Source: Microbulbifer flavimaris (GTDB lineage: Bacteria; Pseudomonadota; Gammaproteobacteria; Pseudomonadales; Cellvibrionaceae). From it: a stretch of DNA of 64,000 bases. The stretch spans positions 248,001-312,000 of the forward strand of contig NZ_LRFG02000005.1 in the NCBI RefSeq assembly GCF_001641755.2, written 5' to 3'. The translations under genes and the position numbers were made by a program. Shown here piece by piece: positions 44,919 through 57,500 of this stretch. Under the pieces are notes generated by a model that was not told the origin of the DNA, did not search any database, and saw only the letters and a program-made list of their open reading frames with translations. How positions within the stretch are numbered: the first letter of the stretch is position 1; each line of letters opens with the position of its first letter.

Positions 44919-45311
44919 TGTACTCCCTGATCAAATACGCAAACGGTATGTGTCCCTGCTCAAGCTGGCGATTGCTCTCTTCTTGCTGAAAATGCTGCCA
45001 GGGGCCGTACTAGTCATAGATAGAGGCCTGGACCAATTGATCAAGTTGGCAGGCGTTCACCAGTGATAGCATCATGGCCAGCTTCCTAAATTTAGCCGGT
45101 AGAGTATAGCTGGCGCTATTTAGCTCCTTGCAACCCCTGACGTCTTCGTCCATAAAAAATATTGAACAATTTTTTCAGGTCCGGAGCCCCCTGAAGACGG
45201 ACGAATGACTCCACAGTAGTGATTTTTACACCAAAGCCCCCCTCTTTGTGCCAAAGCATCATTGAGCTTTCGGTGCCCAGGGATTGCGCATAAGTAGTAG
45301 CAGGTGGTGGC
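44919..45311. other. Intergenic region upstream of the Asp-Ala repeat locus
   Basis: This 393-bp stretch must hold the locus promoter. Visible elements are an AT-rich inverted repeat (AAAAAAT 45154-45160 with ATTTTTT 45169-45175) inside a wider pair TTCGTCC (45145-45151) and GGACGAA (45199-45205), which could form one long stem-loop in the leader. A 38-codon frame (GTG 44950 to stop 45066) encodes a hydrophobic start. No regulator-binding site can be named. Confidence 0.5.
44950..45066 (+). CDS. Possible small hydrophobic peptide (38 aa)
   Basis: A GTG-started frame encodes MSLLKLAIALFLLKMLPGAV followed by an amphipathic tail ending in GVHQ. It looks like a single membrane helix. There is no good ribosome-binding site and I do not recognise it, so it may be chance. 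Confidence 0.2.
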   Translation: MSLLKLAIALFLLKMLPGAVLVIDRGLDQLIKLAGVHQ

Positions 45312-47885
<2,574 letters not shown>

Positions 47886-48232
47886 TGTATTCATGCGCTG
47901 ACAGAAGAATTGTTGTAGACCGGTAGTGACCAGAAAACTGAGGAAGACAGGCCAAGTCATCCCCTGCTCTGTAGGCCTGTCCATCCTCGGTGTGCTCGCA
48001 TTCCGCCGATCCTCAACAGGGCCTTCTTCCCGCGGTGTTTCCCACCTTGCATTCCCTTCTTTGGTATTCCATAACTTAACAGGCTGGTTAAAAAATAGTC
48101 AGCCTGGTTTGGGGTATTTGACCGCTAACGATATTAACGCTTTGGCAAAAATAGCGACAAACAGCTGCCCGCGTTGAACCCAACCGCACTTCATTAATGG
48201 ATGTTTCAGGGAAGTAGGGATAAAGGTGCACT
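47886..48232. other. Intergenic region between the two Asp-Ala repeat genes
   Basis: This 347-bp stretch contains an 8-bp inverted repeat (47946-47953 with 47974-47981, 20-nt loop) about 60 bp after the first stop, without a T run. It also holds a 7-bp inverted repeat (48080-48086 with 48100-48106) around an A-rich spacer. The AT-rich part near 48060-48160 could carry a separate promoter for the second repeat gene. An 83-codon frame at 47926-48177 has no recognisable domain. Confidence 0.45.
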
Positions 48233-49531
48233 ATGGGAACATACTCTGGCAGCGATAACTCGGGAGACGGACAGAGCTTCTGGTTTGGCCACAAGGATTA
48301 CCAGAGCGGTAGCTATGACTGGAGTCGCGACGAAAAAGATTCTAGCGGCGGCTACGAGGACTGTAAGGATGGGGACTCTGGTGGAGGCTACGTACCACCA
48401 CCTGAGGAGTGCGAAAAAGATTACGAGCCACCCAAGGACGACTGCAAAGACGATCCGCCCAAGGACGACTGCAAGTACGGCGACAAAGACGACTGCGATG
48501 CCGACGCTGATGCAGATGCCGACGCCGATGCCGATGCGGATGCCGATGCGGATGCCGATGCCGATGCCGATGCGGATGCCGATGCGGATGCCGATGCCGA
48601 TGCGGATGCGGATGCGGATGCCGATGCCGATGCCGATGCCGATGCGGATGCCGATGCGGATGCCGATGCGGATGCCGATGCCGATGCCGATGCAGATGCG
48701 GATGCAGATGCGGATGCCGACGCGGATGCGGATGCCGACGCCGATGCCGACGCGGACGCCGATGCCGATGCCGATGCCGATGCTGACGCCGATGCGGACG
48801 CCGACGCCGATGCGGACGCGGATGCCGACTGTGAACTGCCCAATGCGATTTCTTACATCGCTTTCCGGCTTTCGGATGGGCAAATCATTAAGGTGGAAGG
48901 GTTTGATGAAGAAATTACTGACGGTACCTATCCGGAGAGTCTGATCCCCTGTATTGAGGAAAACTTCGGTGACCCGGATGGCGAACCGCCGGTTGTGGTC
49001 GAGGAGTGGGTCATTAAGGCCGCGACCATTCATTATCAGGGAACCCCAGACGATCCTTGCTCAGAGGCAATCTCCAACGAGGAACTCATTGCGAACTGGC
49101 CGATCGCCGGTAACCCAAATGCCCCTGGTGGTCCTACAGTTGGCGGTCAAGGAGTCGTGGAGTTTGACGTCGATGACCTTTGTCCCGATGTTGGTGGCAA
49201 CGAGATTGTCGAGGCAACCGGGATCACGGAGGTAGTCACTCTCGCAGGTGTGGAGGCCAGTGCGGCCGAGAACGGCGATGAGGAAGACTGCGGCTGTGGC
49301 GGGGGTGACGGAGAGCCGGCCCTTTCCCTGGCTGACCTGCTCAGCAATGTAGAGTCACTTGTTTCTGGCTCTCGAGGTGGAAATGACGGCATTAGCGACG
49401 CTCTACCTGATGTGTTCGCACGCTTCAGCGAGTCGACCTTCGAGCTGCCTGACCTCGACCTGATGCCTCAGAGTGAAGAAATGGTCCAGGACCTCTGGCA
49501 ACAGAGTGGCCTGGGAGATTTCCAGATCTGA
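48233..49531 (+). CDS. Second Asp-Ala repeat protein with shared Cys module, candidate type I secretion substrate
   Basis: This 432-residue protein lacks the BapA prefix. Residues 1-88 are rich in Ser, Gly, Tyr, Asp and Cys, with a repeated PPKDDCK motif. Residues 89-199 are perfect alternating Asp-Ala (111 residues), flanked by Cys88 and Cys200. The C-terminal module (200-432) parallels that of the upstream protein: DCELP, then [23 protein letters not shown] (Cys240, the same 40-residue spacing as in the first protein), Cys276, DDLC (Cys317) and CGC (353/355). It ends in [16 protein letters not shown], matching the VQDLWQQSG end of its neighbour, a possible C-terminal export signal. It is followed by a terminator and then the secretion genes. 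Function is not known. Confidence 0.8.
   Translation: MGTYSGSDNSGDGQSFWFGHKDYQSGSYDWSRDEKDSSGGYEDCKDGDSGGGYVPPPEECEKDYEPPKDDCKDDPPKDDCKYGDKDDCDADADADADADADADADADADADADADADADADADADADADADADADADADADADADADADADADADADADADADADADADADADADADADADADADADADADADADADADCELPNAISYIAFRLSDGQIIKVEGFDEEITDGTYPESLIPCIEENFGDPDGEPPVVVEEWVIKAATIHYQGTPDDPCSEAISNEELIANWPIAGNPNAPGGPTVGGQGVVEFDVDDLCPDVGGNEIVEATGITEVVTLAGVEASAAENGDEEDCGCGGGDGEPALSLADLLSNVESLVSGSRGGNDGISDALPDVFARFSESTFELPDLDLMPQSEEMVQDLWQQSGLGDFQI
48497..48829 (+). repeat. GAYGCN tract encoding (Asp-Ala)n, 333 bp
   Basis: This perfect alternating Asp-Ala coding tract is dominated by GATGCC and GATGCG units. It is about one quarter as long as the tract in the preceding gene and is bounded on both sides by Cys codons. 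Confidence 0.96.
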
Positions 49532-49553
49532 TTGATCTCAACGCGTAGGGAAG

Positions 49554-49580
49554 AACCGGGCCTCAGGGCCCGGTTTTTTT
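49554..49580 (+). terminator. Terminator between repeat-protein genes and secretion genes
   Basis: A perfect 9-bp stem (49554-49562 with 49567-49575) with a TCAG loop ends in a T run, 23 bp after the second repeat gene. It lies only 36 bp before the TolC-like gene. It may act as an attenuator that keeps transporter levels below substrate levels, unless a promoter lies in the short gap. Confidence 0.9.
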
Positions 49581-49615
49581 GTCTAGACTCGATGCTGGAA
49601 TAAATTTAATCAGCG

Positions 49616-51109
49616 ATGCCGGCAGCTTCCACCACAAGTGGACATCGCAATCATCCTCGGCGAGTGGACATAGTGCTTATTCGACAGCGGCAATGGGCGA
49701 TAGCACTGGCTATTGCCTGCCACGCCTGGGCTCCCCCGGGGCATGGTCAGGAGTTCCATGAACGGCTCCTACTTGTCAGCAGTGCGTCGCAACTTGCAGC
49801 GCAATCTCCTTCAGTCGAATCGTCAGAAGGGAGCCGACCCGCAGTTGTCAGCCAGTCGCAGTATTCACCGCCACTGCTCACCATCGAACAGTCCGTCCTC
49901 CAGGCCGTGAACTGGCATCCGGTGATCTCGGAGTCGGTCAATGAGCTGTTCCAGCGACAACAGAATATCCGCATTGCCCGTGCAGGCTACTTCCCCCAAC
50001 TGAACGCCGGTGTGATTGCCGGTCACGACAGTGAAGATGAGGGGGATGGTAATGGTCATGCGCTGCAGCTCTATGCCTCGCAGGTGATCTATGACTTCGG
50101 CAAGGTCTCCAGTGGCGTAGACCTCGCCAGTGCGGAGGCAACGCGCTCTCTGGCGAACGTGCTGTTCAGTGTGGATCAGGTTGCCCGCCAAACTGCCAAT
50201 GCGGCTATCGAAGTCCAGCGTTACCAGGCTTTACTCGGTATTGCCCGGGAGCGAATCGATGGTGTCCAATCCATAGCGTCGCTGGTGAGAATGCGTAGTG
50301 AACGCGGTGCCAGCTCCCGGTCTGACCTGCTCCAGGCAGAGTCTCGAATGCAGGCGGCGCGGGCAGACTTTCAGCAGCTGGAAGCGCGCCTGGCCCGCTG
50401 GCGTGCGGAATTGCAGAACTTTGTTGGCGCAGAGCAACCCTTTGCTGTCTCGATGGAAGCCACGCCATCACTGACCTCTGCCTGCGAGGCGCCCGTATCG
50501 GCGGTTACCGCATCCCCGCGGGTGCTGATCGCTGAAGCCTCACGGGATGAGGCGATGGCCAGATTGGAAGAAGCCAAATCTGACGCCTGGCCTACCCTGT
50601 CTCTCGATGCCAATTACAACCGGTACCTGGATCCCAACTATGTGGATGCCAATGTCATCGATGAGAACGAATCTTCCGTCTTCCTGAATCTCTCCATGCC
50701 CATTTATCAGGGGGGGCGGATCTCTGCGACGAAGCAGTCCAGTGCCTATGCGCTTCAGGCGGCTGATTATGCGAAGGATGCGGCGATTGAGACAGTGGCA
50801 AGGGATTACCGCTCCGCACAGGAACAGGAAAGGGGGTTGGCCAGGAGCCTTGGCATTCTGGAGGCGCGGGAGCGCTCTATTCGCGAGACTCGCGACCTGT
50901 ATCGCAAGCAGTATTCTTCGCTTGGTACCCGCACGCTGCTGGACCTGCTCAACTCGGAGCAGGAGCTCTATCAGGCCCGGCAGGAGCTCAGTGGGACAAG
51001 GTTCGATCTGGAGAGATTGCGTTTGGACTGTCTCTACAACGTCGGTGCACTGCGACGCGCATTCGGCATTGAGGGGCGGCAAGTGCAGGGGGTGCAAATT
51101 CTGCCATGA
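49616..51109 (+). CDS. TolC-family outer-membrane channel of a type I secretion system
   Basis: The 497-residue protein has an export signal region (WAIALAIACHAWAPPGHGQ). Two repeats typical of outer-membrane efflux proteins follow: NIRIARAGYFPQLNAGVIAGHD with LQLYASQVIYDFGKVSSGVD, then PTLSLDANYNRYLDPNY with FLNLSMPIYQGGRISATKQSS. Helical Gln/Ala/Arg-rich segments form the periplasmic tunnel. The protein resembles LapE/AggA-type channels dedicated to adhesin export. The start is uncertain (ATG 49616 or GTG 49664). The stop overlaps the ABC transporter start (ATGA). Confidence 0.92.
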   Translation: MPAASTTSGHRNHPRRVDIVLIRQRQWAIALAIACHAWAPPGHGQEFHERLLLVSSASQLAAQSPSVESSEGSRPAVVSQSQYSPPLLTIEQSVLQAVNWHPVISESVNELFQRQQNIRIARAGYFPQLNAGVIAGHDSEDEGDGNGHALQLYASQVIYDFGKVSSGVDLASAEATRSLANVLFSVDQVARQTANAAIEVQRYQALLGIARERIDGVQSIASLVRMRSERGASSRSDLLQAESRMQAARADFQQLEARLARWRAELQNFVGAEQPFAVSMEATPSLTSACEAPVSAVTASPRVLIAEASRDEAMARLEEAKSDAWPTLSLDANYNRYLDPNYVDANVIDENESSVFLNLSMPIYQGGRISATKQSSAYALQAADYAKDAAIETVARDYRSAQEQERGLARSLGILEARERSIRETRDLYRKQYSSLGTRTLLDLLNSEQELYQARQELSGTRFDLERLRLDCLYNVGALRRAFGIEGRQVQGVQILP

Positions 51110-53319
51110 GTCAGTTGGATGCAGTGGAGGTGAATGAGGCGGCTGCCTCGGACCAGAATCCGGCTCTGGATTTCTCTCCTTGGTTGGAGGCAGTGCTGAC
51201 GGTGGCCCGTCATTACCGTCTCGATTGTTCGGAAGAAAACATTCGAATTGCCAGTGCCTCAACACAGGACACTTCTACCCACAGTGTTCTTCTCCAGATG
51301 GCGCGCCAGGCCGGAATGACGGTGAAAACTGCCAAGTTCGAGCACGCCAAGATAAGCGCCTGGCGACTGCCGCTGGTGATTCAAACGACCGATGGCCAGG
51401 TGGGTGTCATTGAAGGAGTGGATAAGCAGGGTGTGGCCAGTGTGACCTTCAGTGGCGATCAGGGTTTGGCGTCGACAGTCGAACTCAAAGCACTGCAGGA
51501 ACAGGTGCGCATGCTGCTGATCTTGCGACCGCGCAAGACTGTCAGCGATGCCCGGGTCGATGACTACATCAAGCCCCAGGGTAAGCACTGGTTCCGTTCG
51601 ATCATCCTGCGAGACCTGAAACCCTACACCCATGTCATGCTGGCGACCACAGTAGCCAATACCCTGGCGCTTGCCGGTATCCTGTTCTCGAAACAGGTCT
51701 ATGACCGTGTAATTCCAGCGGAATCCATGCCAACACTGTATGTCCTGTTCAGCGGTGTCTGTGTGGCTGTGCTTTTTGACTTCATCATGCGGTTGATGCG
51801 CACACGCATTACGGATCTTCTTGGCAAGAGGGCCGATATCCGTGTGTCGGACCTCGTATACGGTCATGCCGTGCGACTGCGTAATTCTGCACGCCCGAAG
51901 TCCACCGGAACCTTCATTTCCCAAATTCGGGAGTTGGAGCGGGTACGGGAAATGGTGACCTCCACCACGGTTCTGGCCATTGCCGATATGCCGTTCTTCT
52001 TTCTCTTTCTGGCTGTGCTCTGGATGATTGCGGGCCCACTGGTTTTGGTGCCACTGGTCGCGCTGTTGCTGCTATTGATACCGGGCCTGTTGGCGCAGGG
52101 AAAACTGGCTCGTCTCTCGGCTGAGTCGATGCGGGAATCCTCGCTGCGCAATGCCATGCTGGTGGAATCGGTTCAGGGCATGGAGGACATCAAGGTATTG
52201 CAGGCCGAGCAGCGCTTTCAGCAGCAATGGAACCACTTCAATGCGGTGACCGCGGATTCGAATCTCGAGCTGCGATATCTGGTCAGCAAGCTGGTGACCT
52301 GGACACACAATGTGCAGTCCTCGGTATTCGCCGTAATTGTACTTTTTGGCGCCCCCATGGTGATGGCCGGTGACCTGACTACCGGTGCGCTGGTCGCGGC
52401 CTCTATCCTGGGCTCCCGGATGATGTCACCGATCGCGCAGGTGACCCAGATTTTGAGCCGCTGGCAGCAGGCCAGGATGGCCCTGAAAGGGCTCGACCAG
52501 ATCATGCAGTTGCCCGTGGATCATGCCGAGGGCAGCAAGCGGGTGCACAAGAGCACGATTCATGGTGATTATGAATTTCGCCAGGCCGCATTCAGCTACG
52601 ACGCGGACGCGCCCGATCCTGCGCTTCAGGTTCCCGGGCTGGTTATTCGGCCTGGTGAAAAAATCGCAGTTCTGGGGCGCAACGGTGCCGGTAAGTCGAC
52701 ATTGCTGCAGGCGATGGCGGGCCTGCTGGAAAACGCTTCCGGCCTGGCCACAATCGATGGTATTGCCATTGATCATCTTGATCCCGCAGATCTGCGCCGG
52801 GACATTGGATTACTGAGCCAGAACTCTACGCTCTTTCACGGCACCCTGCGGGAGAACCTGACCCTGGGAGCGCCTCAGGCTTCTGATGAGGAAATACTGT
52901 GGGCGCTGAAAATGAGTTGTGCCGAGGACTTTGTGCGCAGGTTGCCCCGAGGGCTGGACCATATGGTTCTTGAAGGTGGCAAGGGGTTGTCTGGTGGTCA
53001 GCGGCAGTCGCTGCTGTTGTCGCGGCTGTTGATACGCCAACCGCAGGTACTGCTGCTGGATGAGCCTTCAGCCTCCCTGGACGAGGCTACCGAACGTCGG
53101 GTCATCGACAATCTCTCAGAGTGGATCGGTGAGCGCACATTAATACTGGCTACGCACCGGGCAAGTACCCTGAGGCTGGTGGATAGAATCGTAGTGGTGG
53201 ATGCAGGTCGAGTGTTGATGGACGGTGGCAAGGAAGAAATACTGACGAAGCTTTCACAGCCTGCGAAGCCGACGCCGGGCCAGTCTTCTGCGGGCAAGTC
53301 TGCACAGGTGTCGCCATGA
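51106..53319 (+). CDS. Type I secretion ABC transporter with C39-like domain (LapB/RtxB type)
   Basis: This 737-residue inner-membrane exporter starts with a C39-like domain (about residues 20-135). It lacks an obvious catalytic Cys-His pair, so it likely docks the substrate rather than cleaving it. The membrane domain (about 160-450) begins with WFRSIILRDLKPYTHVMLAT. The ATPase has Walker A GRNGAGKST at about 524-532, the signature LSGGQRQS near 628, and Walker B LLLDEPSAS around 649-657. Absence of a double-glycine cleavage signal in the neighbouring repeat proteins agrees with a non-proteolytic domain. It overlaps both neighbours by four bases. Confidence 0.94.
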   Translation: MSQLDAVEVNEAAASDQNPALDFSPWLEAVLTVARHYRLDCSEENIRIASASTQDTSTHSVLLQMARQAGMTVKTAKFEHAKISAWRLPLVIQTTDGQVGVIEGVDKQGVASVTFSGDQGLASTVELKALQEQVRMLLILRPRKTVSDARVDDYIKPQGKHWFRSIILRDLKPYTHVMLATTVANTLALAGILFSKQVYDRVIPAESMPTLYVLFSGVCVAVLFDFIMRLMRTRITDLLGKRADIRVSDLVYGHAVRLRNSARPKSTGTFISQIRELERVREMVTSTTVLAIADMPFFFLFLAVLWMIAGPLVLVPLVALLLLLIPGLLAQGKLARLSAESMRESSLRNAMLVESVQGMEDIKVLQAEQRFQQQWNHFNAVTADSNLELRYLVSKLVTWTHNVQSSVFAVIVLFGAPMVMAGDLTTGALVAASILGSRMMSPIAQVTQILSRWQQARMALKGLDQIMQLPVDHAEGSKRVHKSTIHGDYEFRQAAFSYDADAPDPALQVPGLVIRPGEKIAVLGRNGAGKSTLLQAMAGLLENASGLATIDGIAIDHLDPADLRRDIGLLSQNSTLFHGTLRENLTLGAPQASDEEILWALKMSCAEDFVRRLPRGLDHMVLEGGKGLSGGQRQSLLLSRLLIRQPQVLLLDEPSASLDEATERRVIDNLSEWIGERTLILATHRASTLRLVDRIVVVDAGRVLMDGGKEEILTKLSQPAKPTPGQSSAGKSAQVSP

Positions 53320-54575
53320 GCCCAAAAGAGGGCGGCGCAAAGGCCTGCCCACTGAAACAGTCCGCCTCTCCCAGGGTGCCTTTGCTGGATGCCGACTTTC
53401 ACAGAGGCGCAGGCACTCTGGATGACGGAACGGATGAGTCGACGATCGTGCGTTCGACGCGGGTCGTGTGGGTTTTCTTTCTGCTGATCGCTGCACTGAT
53501 TGCCTGGTCCTATTTTGCACGGGTCGATGAGGTCTCTTCCGGCACGGGAAAGGTGGTGCCGACATCCCGGGCGCAGATGGTCCAGTCACTGGAGGGCGGC
53601 ATCCTGGCAGACTTGAAGGTCTCCGAGGGGGACATCGTCGAACAGGGGCAAATCCTGGCTCAACTGGATCCCACCAAGATCCGCTCCAACGTGGAAGAGA
53701 GTGCAGCCCGCTACCGAGCAGCACTGGCCAGTGCTGCACGCCTGTCGGCAGAGGTGAATGGCAGCAAGCTTGCCTTTCCCGAAGAGCTGGACGGTTTCGA
53801 CGAGCTGCTGGCCAAGGAGCGCAAACTCTATAACACCCGTCGCCACCAACTGGATGAATCCCTGAAGGGGCTCAGGGAATCCCTGGTGCTGGTTGAAAAA
53901 GAACTGTCCATCACGCGCTCGCTGGTGAGCTCAGGAGCGGCCAGCAACGTGGAAGTTTTGCGTCTGAGCCGCCAGAAGTCCGAGCTGGAATTACAGATCA
54001 ATGAGAGACGCTCGGAGTATATGGTGCGAGCGCGGGAAGAACTGGCAGCGGTCAGTGCCGAGGTTGAGGCGTTGTCATCCGTTATTGAGGGACGCTCCGA
54101 TTCACTGACAAGGCTCACCCTGCGTTCCCCGGTGCGGGGGATCGTCAAAGATATCGAAGTAACGACCATCGGCGGAGTCATCCCCCCCAACGGCCGTCTG
54201 ATGGAAATTGTCCCTCTGGACGACAAATTGCTGATCGAAGCTCGAATCTCCCCGCGGGATATCGCCTTCATTCACCCGGAGCAGGCCGCCAAGGTGAAGA
54301 TCACGGCCTATGACTACTCTGTCTATGGTGGCCTGGATGGGCATGTCAAAATGATCTCTCCGGACACCATTCAGGACGAAATTAATCCGGATCAATATTA
54401 CTACCGCGTATTTATCCTGACCGAATCAGATGCACTGGTGAATCAGGCGGGCAAGCGCTTTCCCATCGTTCCCGGTATGGTTGCAACCGTTGACGTCAAG
54501 ACGGGTTCAAAAACTGTCTTCGACTATCTGGTGAAGCCCCTCAACAGCGCGAAAGATGCATTGCGCGAGAGATAA
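53316..54575 (+). CDS. HlyD-family periplasmic adaptor of the type I secretion system
   Basis: The 419-residue protein has a cytoplasmic N-terminus, a single membrane helix (VWVFFLLIAALIAWSYFARV, about residues 50-68), then the lipoyl half GKVVPTSRAQMVQSLEGGIL. A long coiled coil (about 120-265) and the HlyD signature region with LRSPVRGIVKDIEVTTIGGV follow. The PDTIQDEINPDQYYYRV segment is common in LapC-like adaptors. It bridges the ABC transporter and TolC-like channel. Translational overlap with the transporter gene shows one operon. It ends 3 bp from the stop of the convergent Mur-ligase fusion gene. Confidence 0.94.
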   Translation: MSPKEGGAKACPLKQSASPRVPLLDADFHRGAGTLDDGTDESTIVRSTRVVWVFFLLIAALIAWSYFARVDEVSSGTGKVVPTSRAQMVQSLEGGILADLKVSEGDIVEQGQILAQLDPTKIRSNVEESAARYRAALASAARLSAEVNGSKLAFPEELDGFDELLAKERKLYNTRRHQLDESLKGLRESLVLVEKELSITRSLVSSGAASNVEVLRLSRQKSELELQINERRSEYMVRAREELAAVSAEVEALSSVIEGRSDSLTRLTLRSPVRGIVKDIEVTTIGGVIPPNGRLMEIVPLDDKLLIEARISPRDIAFIHPEQAAKVKITAYDYSVYGGLDGHVKMISPDTIQDEINPDQYYYRVFILTESDALVNQAGKRFPIVPGMVATVDVKTGSKTVFDYLVKPLNSAKDALRER

Positions 54576-54578
54576 TGG

Positions 54579-57500
54579 TCATGAACGGTCATGCAACTGC
54601 CGGACGATGTGGTGCAGTCCTGTCGCGTGTGAGCCTTTCAGCAGCACCAGGTCTCCCTGTTCAAGCTCTTCAGCGAGTTGGTTTGTGCAGCTGTTGTGGT
54701 CATCGTGACTTGAGCACCTGATGCCGCTCTCACGCAAGGGGTGAAAAATCCCGGCCATCTGCTTGCCTACCAGAAAAACCGAATCCGGGTTACAGGCCTG
54801 TATTTTGGGTACGAGATCCTGATGGCACTGCTCGGAGTCATCCCCCAGTTCCAGCATGTCGCCCAGAACCAGTATTTTTCTTCCTCGCGTCTGTGACGCT
54901 GCACTGTGATTGAGGCGATCCAGGGCTGCTTGCATGGAACCAGGATTGGCGTTGTAGGCATCGTTTATCAGGTGGATTTTCCTGTTGTCGAGGGCCACCT
55001 CGAGCAGGTCTCCACGCCCGGAGGGTGGTTGGAACAATCCTGTCAACGGCAATGCAGCATTGATATCGAGTGAGAGTGCATCGATGACGGTGAGGCAAGC
55101 TAGCCCGTTCATCGCCATATGCAGGCCCATACTGCCGACCGTGAAGTTTACCTCGTTGTTGCCAATGGTGGCCTTGGCAAGACCGGTGGCAGGGTCGTAG
55201 TCAGTAAGTCTGGCATTACTGTCGGGGTGACGGCCGAAAGTAATGATCCTGAGCTGCGCCTGCTCCGCTGCAGACTGGATGATGGGCCACTCGGGGATGT
55301 CGCGGTTAAAGATTGCAAGCCCGCCGGGCTCCATGGCAGAGAATATCCGGGCCTTCTTGACGGCGATTTCTTCCGTAGTCTTGTGGTATTCAAGGTGAGC
55401 TTTGTGAATGTTCGTAATCACAGCTACATGAGGGCGTGCGAGAGCGGAATTTTTGTCCATGCTGCCGATGGCCATCTCAACCAGTGTGAAGCGCGATTGC
55501 CACGGTATCGAAGCCAGGTTCCAGGCGATGCCCACCGGAAGATTGGCGTTGGCTTCTGACTTGGCTGCTCCTCCCCAGGGCCCCAACAAGTGATGGAGCA
55601 TGGCGACGGTCGTTGTCTTTCCAGCGCTACCGGTAATGCCAATTACAGTGCCCGTCAGTTTTTTGCGTGCAAATTTTCCCATGTCCAGTACTGCGGTGCG
55701 TACATCCCGAACTCGCAACACGGGTGCGGGCAAATCTGACAAATGGTCTTTCATTCCCTCGGCGAGGATTGCCTGGGGTGTAAATGGCAGTCGAGATAGG
55801 TCGCTGCGGGGAATAAACCGATTTCCGCCCTGAGAGCGCAGAGCTATCAGGTTGCCAGGTTTCATACCACCCCGGTAGACGCAGAGGCCCGTAGCAGACC
55901 ACTCTTTCGCTGGCATCTGGCCAAGCCACTGTCCTCCTGTAGCGATGAGCAGGTTTTCGCGGTTCCAGTTGGGCCCGGACGCTGGCGGAGCTGTCCCATC
56001 CGATACCCGTGATGGTTGATTGACGACCTGCTTTCCCCCTTTCAGTAAGAATTCGCGATAGGCGACAAAGCCTGACAAGTAGTGCTCCACATCATCGATA
56101 CGCAATCGGAACGCATGGTGTCGAATGAAAAAGCTCCCGGTGATCTTGCCAGGGTTCTGGAAGAACATCGCGGTTTCCGGCCAGAAATAGCCATTCAGCA
56201 GATGGTAGGCCCTTTTGTCCAGGGCGCGGTAGAAGTGATCGAGATCCAGCAGGTCCAGCAGGTGGCGATGCTTCTCGCTTTGCTGCAATCGCTTGACCAT
56301 TCTTTCCGCGGCCATCATCAACTCAAGCAGGGTGGGGAAGGTGGTGATCCTGTTCTCGACAAAGTCCAGGTAGTCGGCCACATTTTGCAGGCCAAAGCGG
56401 AAGTACTTTTCTTCCGGGCGGTAGAGCGTCAGTTCGTTGACACAATAGCTCAGCCAATGATCATGAGCTCGCCAGTGCCCGGCCTCGATGAAGTAATCGA
56501 ACGCTTTCTCCACCACATTGAGCCAGCGTTCGTCTTTTGTGAGGCCATAGAGGCGCATCAGTGCGAATGCCGCCTCACCATCGTAATAAATGATCCTGAA
56601 TGCCTGTTTGACGTTGAGTTCGGGAAACTGGAGGACATGCAGGAACTGGCCACTGTCCGGGTTCTGCATGTACTGGATGCTGAGGGCCAGCTGCTCCAGC
56701 AATTCCCGGTATCTGGTCGACCCTGTTGCCTGGGAATACTTGACTAGCGCCAGAATAGCGACTGCATTGCCGCCGAGTTTGACCTCTCCATTGCTCTCGA
56801 CCAGAAATGCTACCCGCTGCCCATTGGGGAGCGTGACGCGCTGGATCAACGTCTCGGTTAGATGCCCCAGTGCGCGTTCGATGGCAGACTTGAGCTGCGG
56901 ACTTTCTGTTACCTCCCATGCCTCGATCATCGCATAGGTACTACTGGCATGGCGCAGTGTGTTGTAGGTGTTGATCGGACGGTCAAAGCAGGCATGCCAT
57001 CCGTAATAAAAGCGTCCGTTGGAGCGAACCTGGCTGGCCAGGAATTCGCTGCTGGATCTCACCAGATCAGTGACCAGCGACGTATCCAGCCTGTTGACCA
57101 GTCTTCGTCCCGCATTGCGGCCTGGCCCGTAAAGGTAGATGGGAGGGGTTACATTGCTGGCGAAGATGCCTTTGGTGGAAAGAATGAATACCGCTTGTTT
57201 TTCGACTGAGTCCAGCTGTGGGACCCGATTGAAACGACGCTTTGCGTATTTCTGGAAATTTCCATGGTTGAATACGGCATGTTCAACCTGGTTGCCGCCA
57301 TAGCAAATGGCATTGGCATTCAGCTCCATCTCCAGCAGGGCAAAACGGAGATCGTGGTCGAAAGCGAGACCATGGCGGAAGTAGCCACGTTTGGTTTTTT
57401 TCAGGCGCGCGTCCAGCCCCTCCCAGGTGGTGGCCTCTATCGAGGTTACCCAGTCAATCCTGAGCCACTTGACCTGCAGCTTGCGTTTTCTGGCAGTGGT

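Noticed and set aside
47926..48177. 83-codon plus-strand frame between the two DA genes
   Set aside because: Composition is not protein-like and nothing in it is recognisable; it was treated as leader DNA.
48201..49033. Open frames over the second tract, including minus-strand Ser-Ala and Ile-Gly repeat frames
   Set aside because: Shadows of the same hexamer repeat with no start signals or flanking domains.
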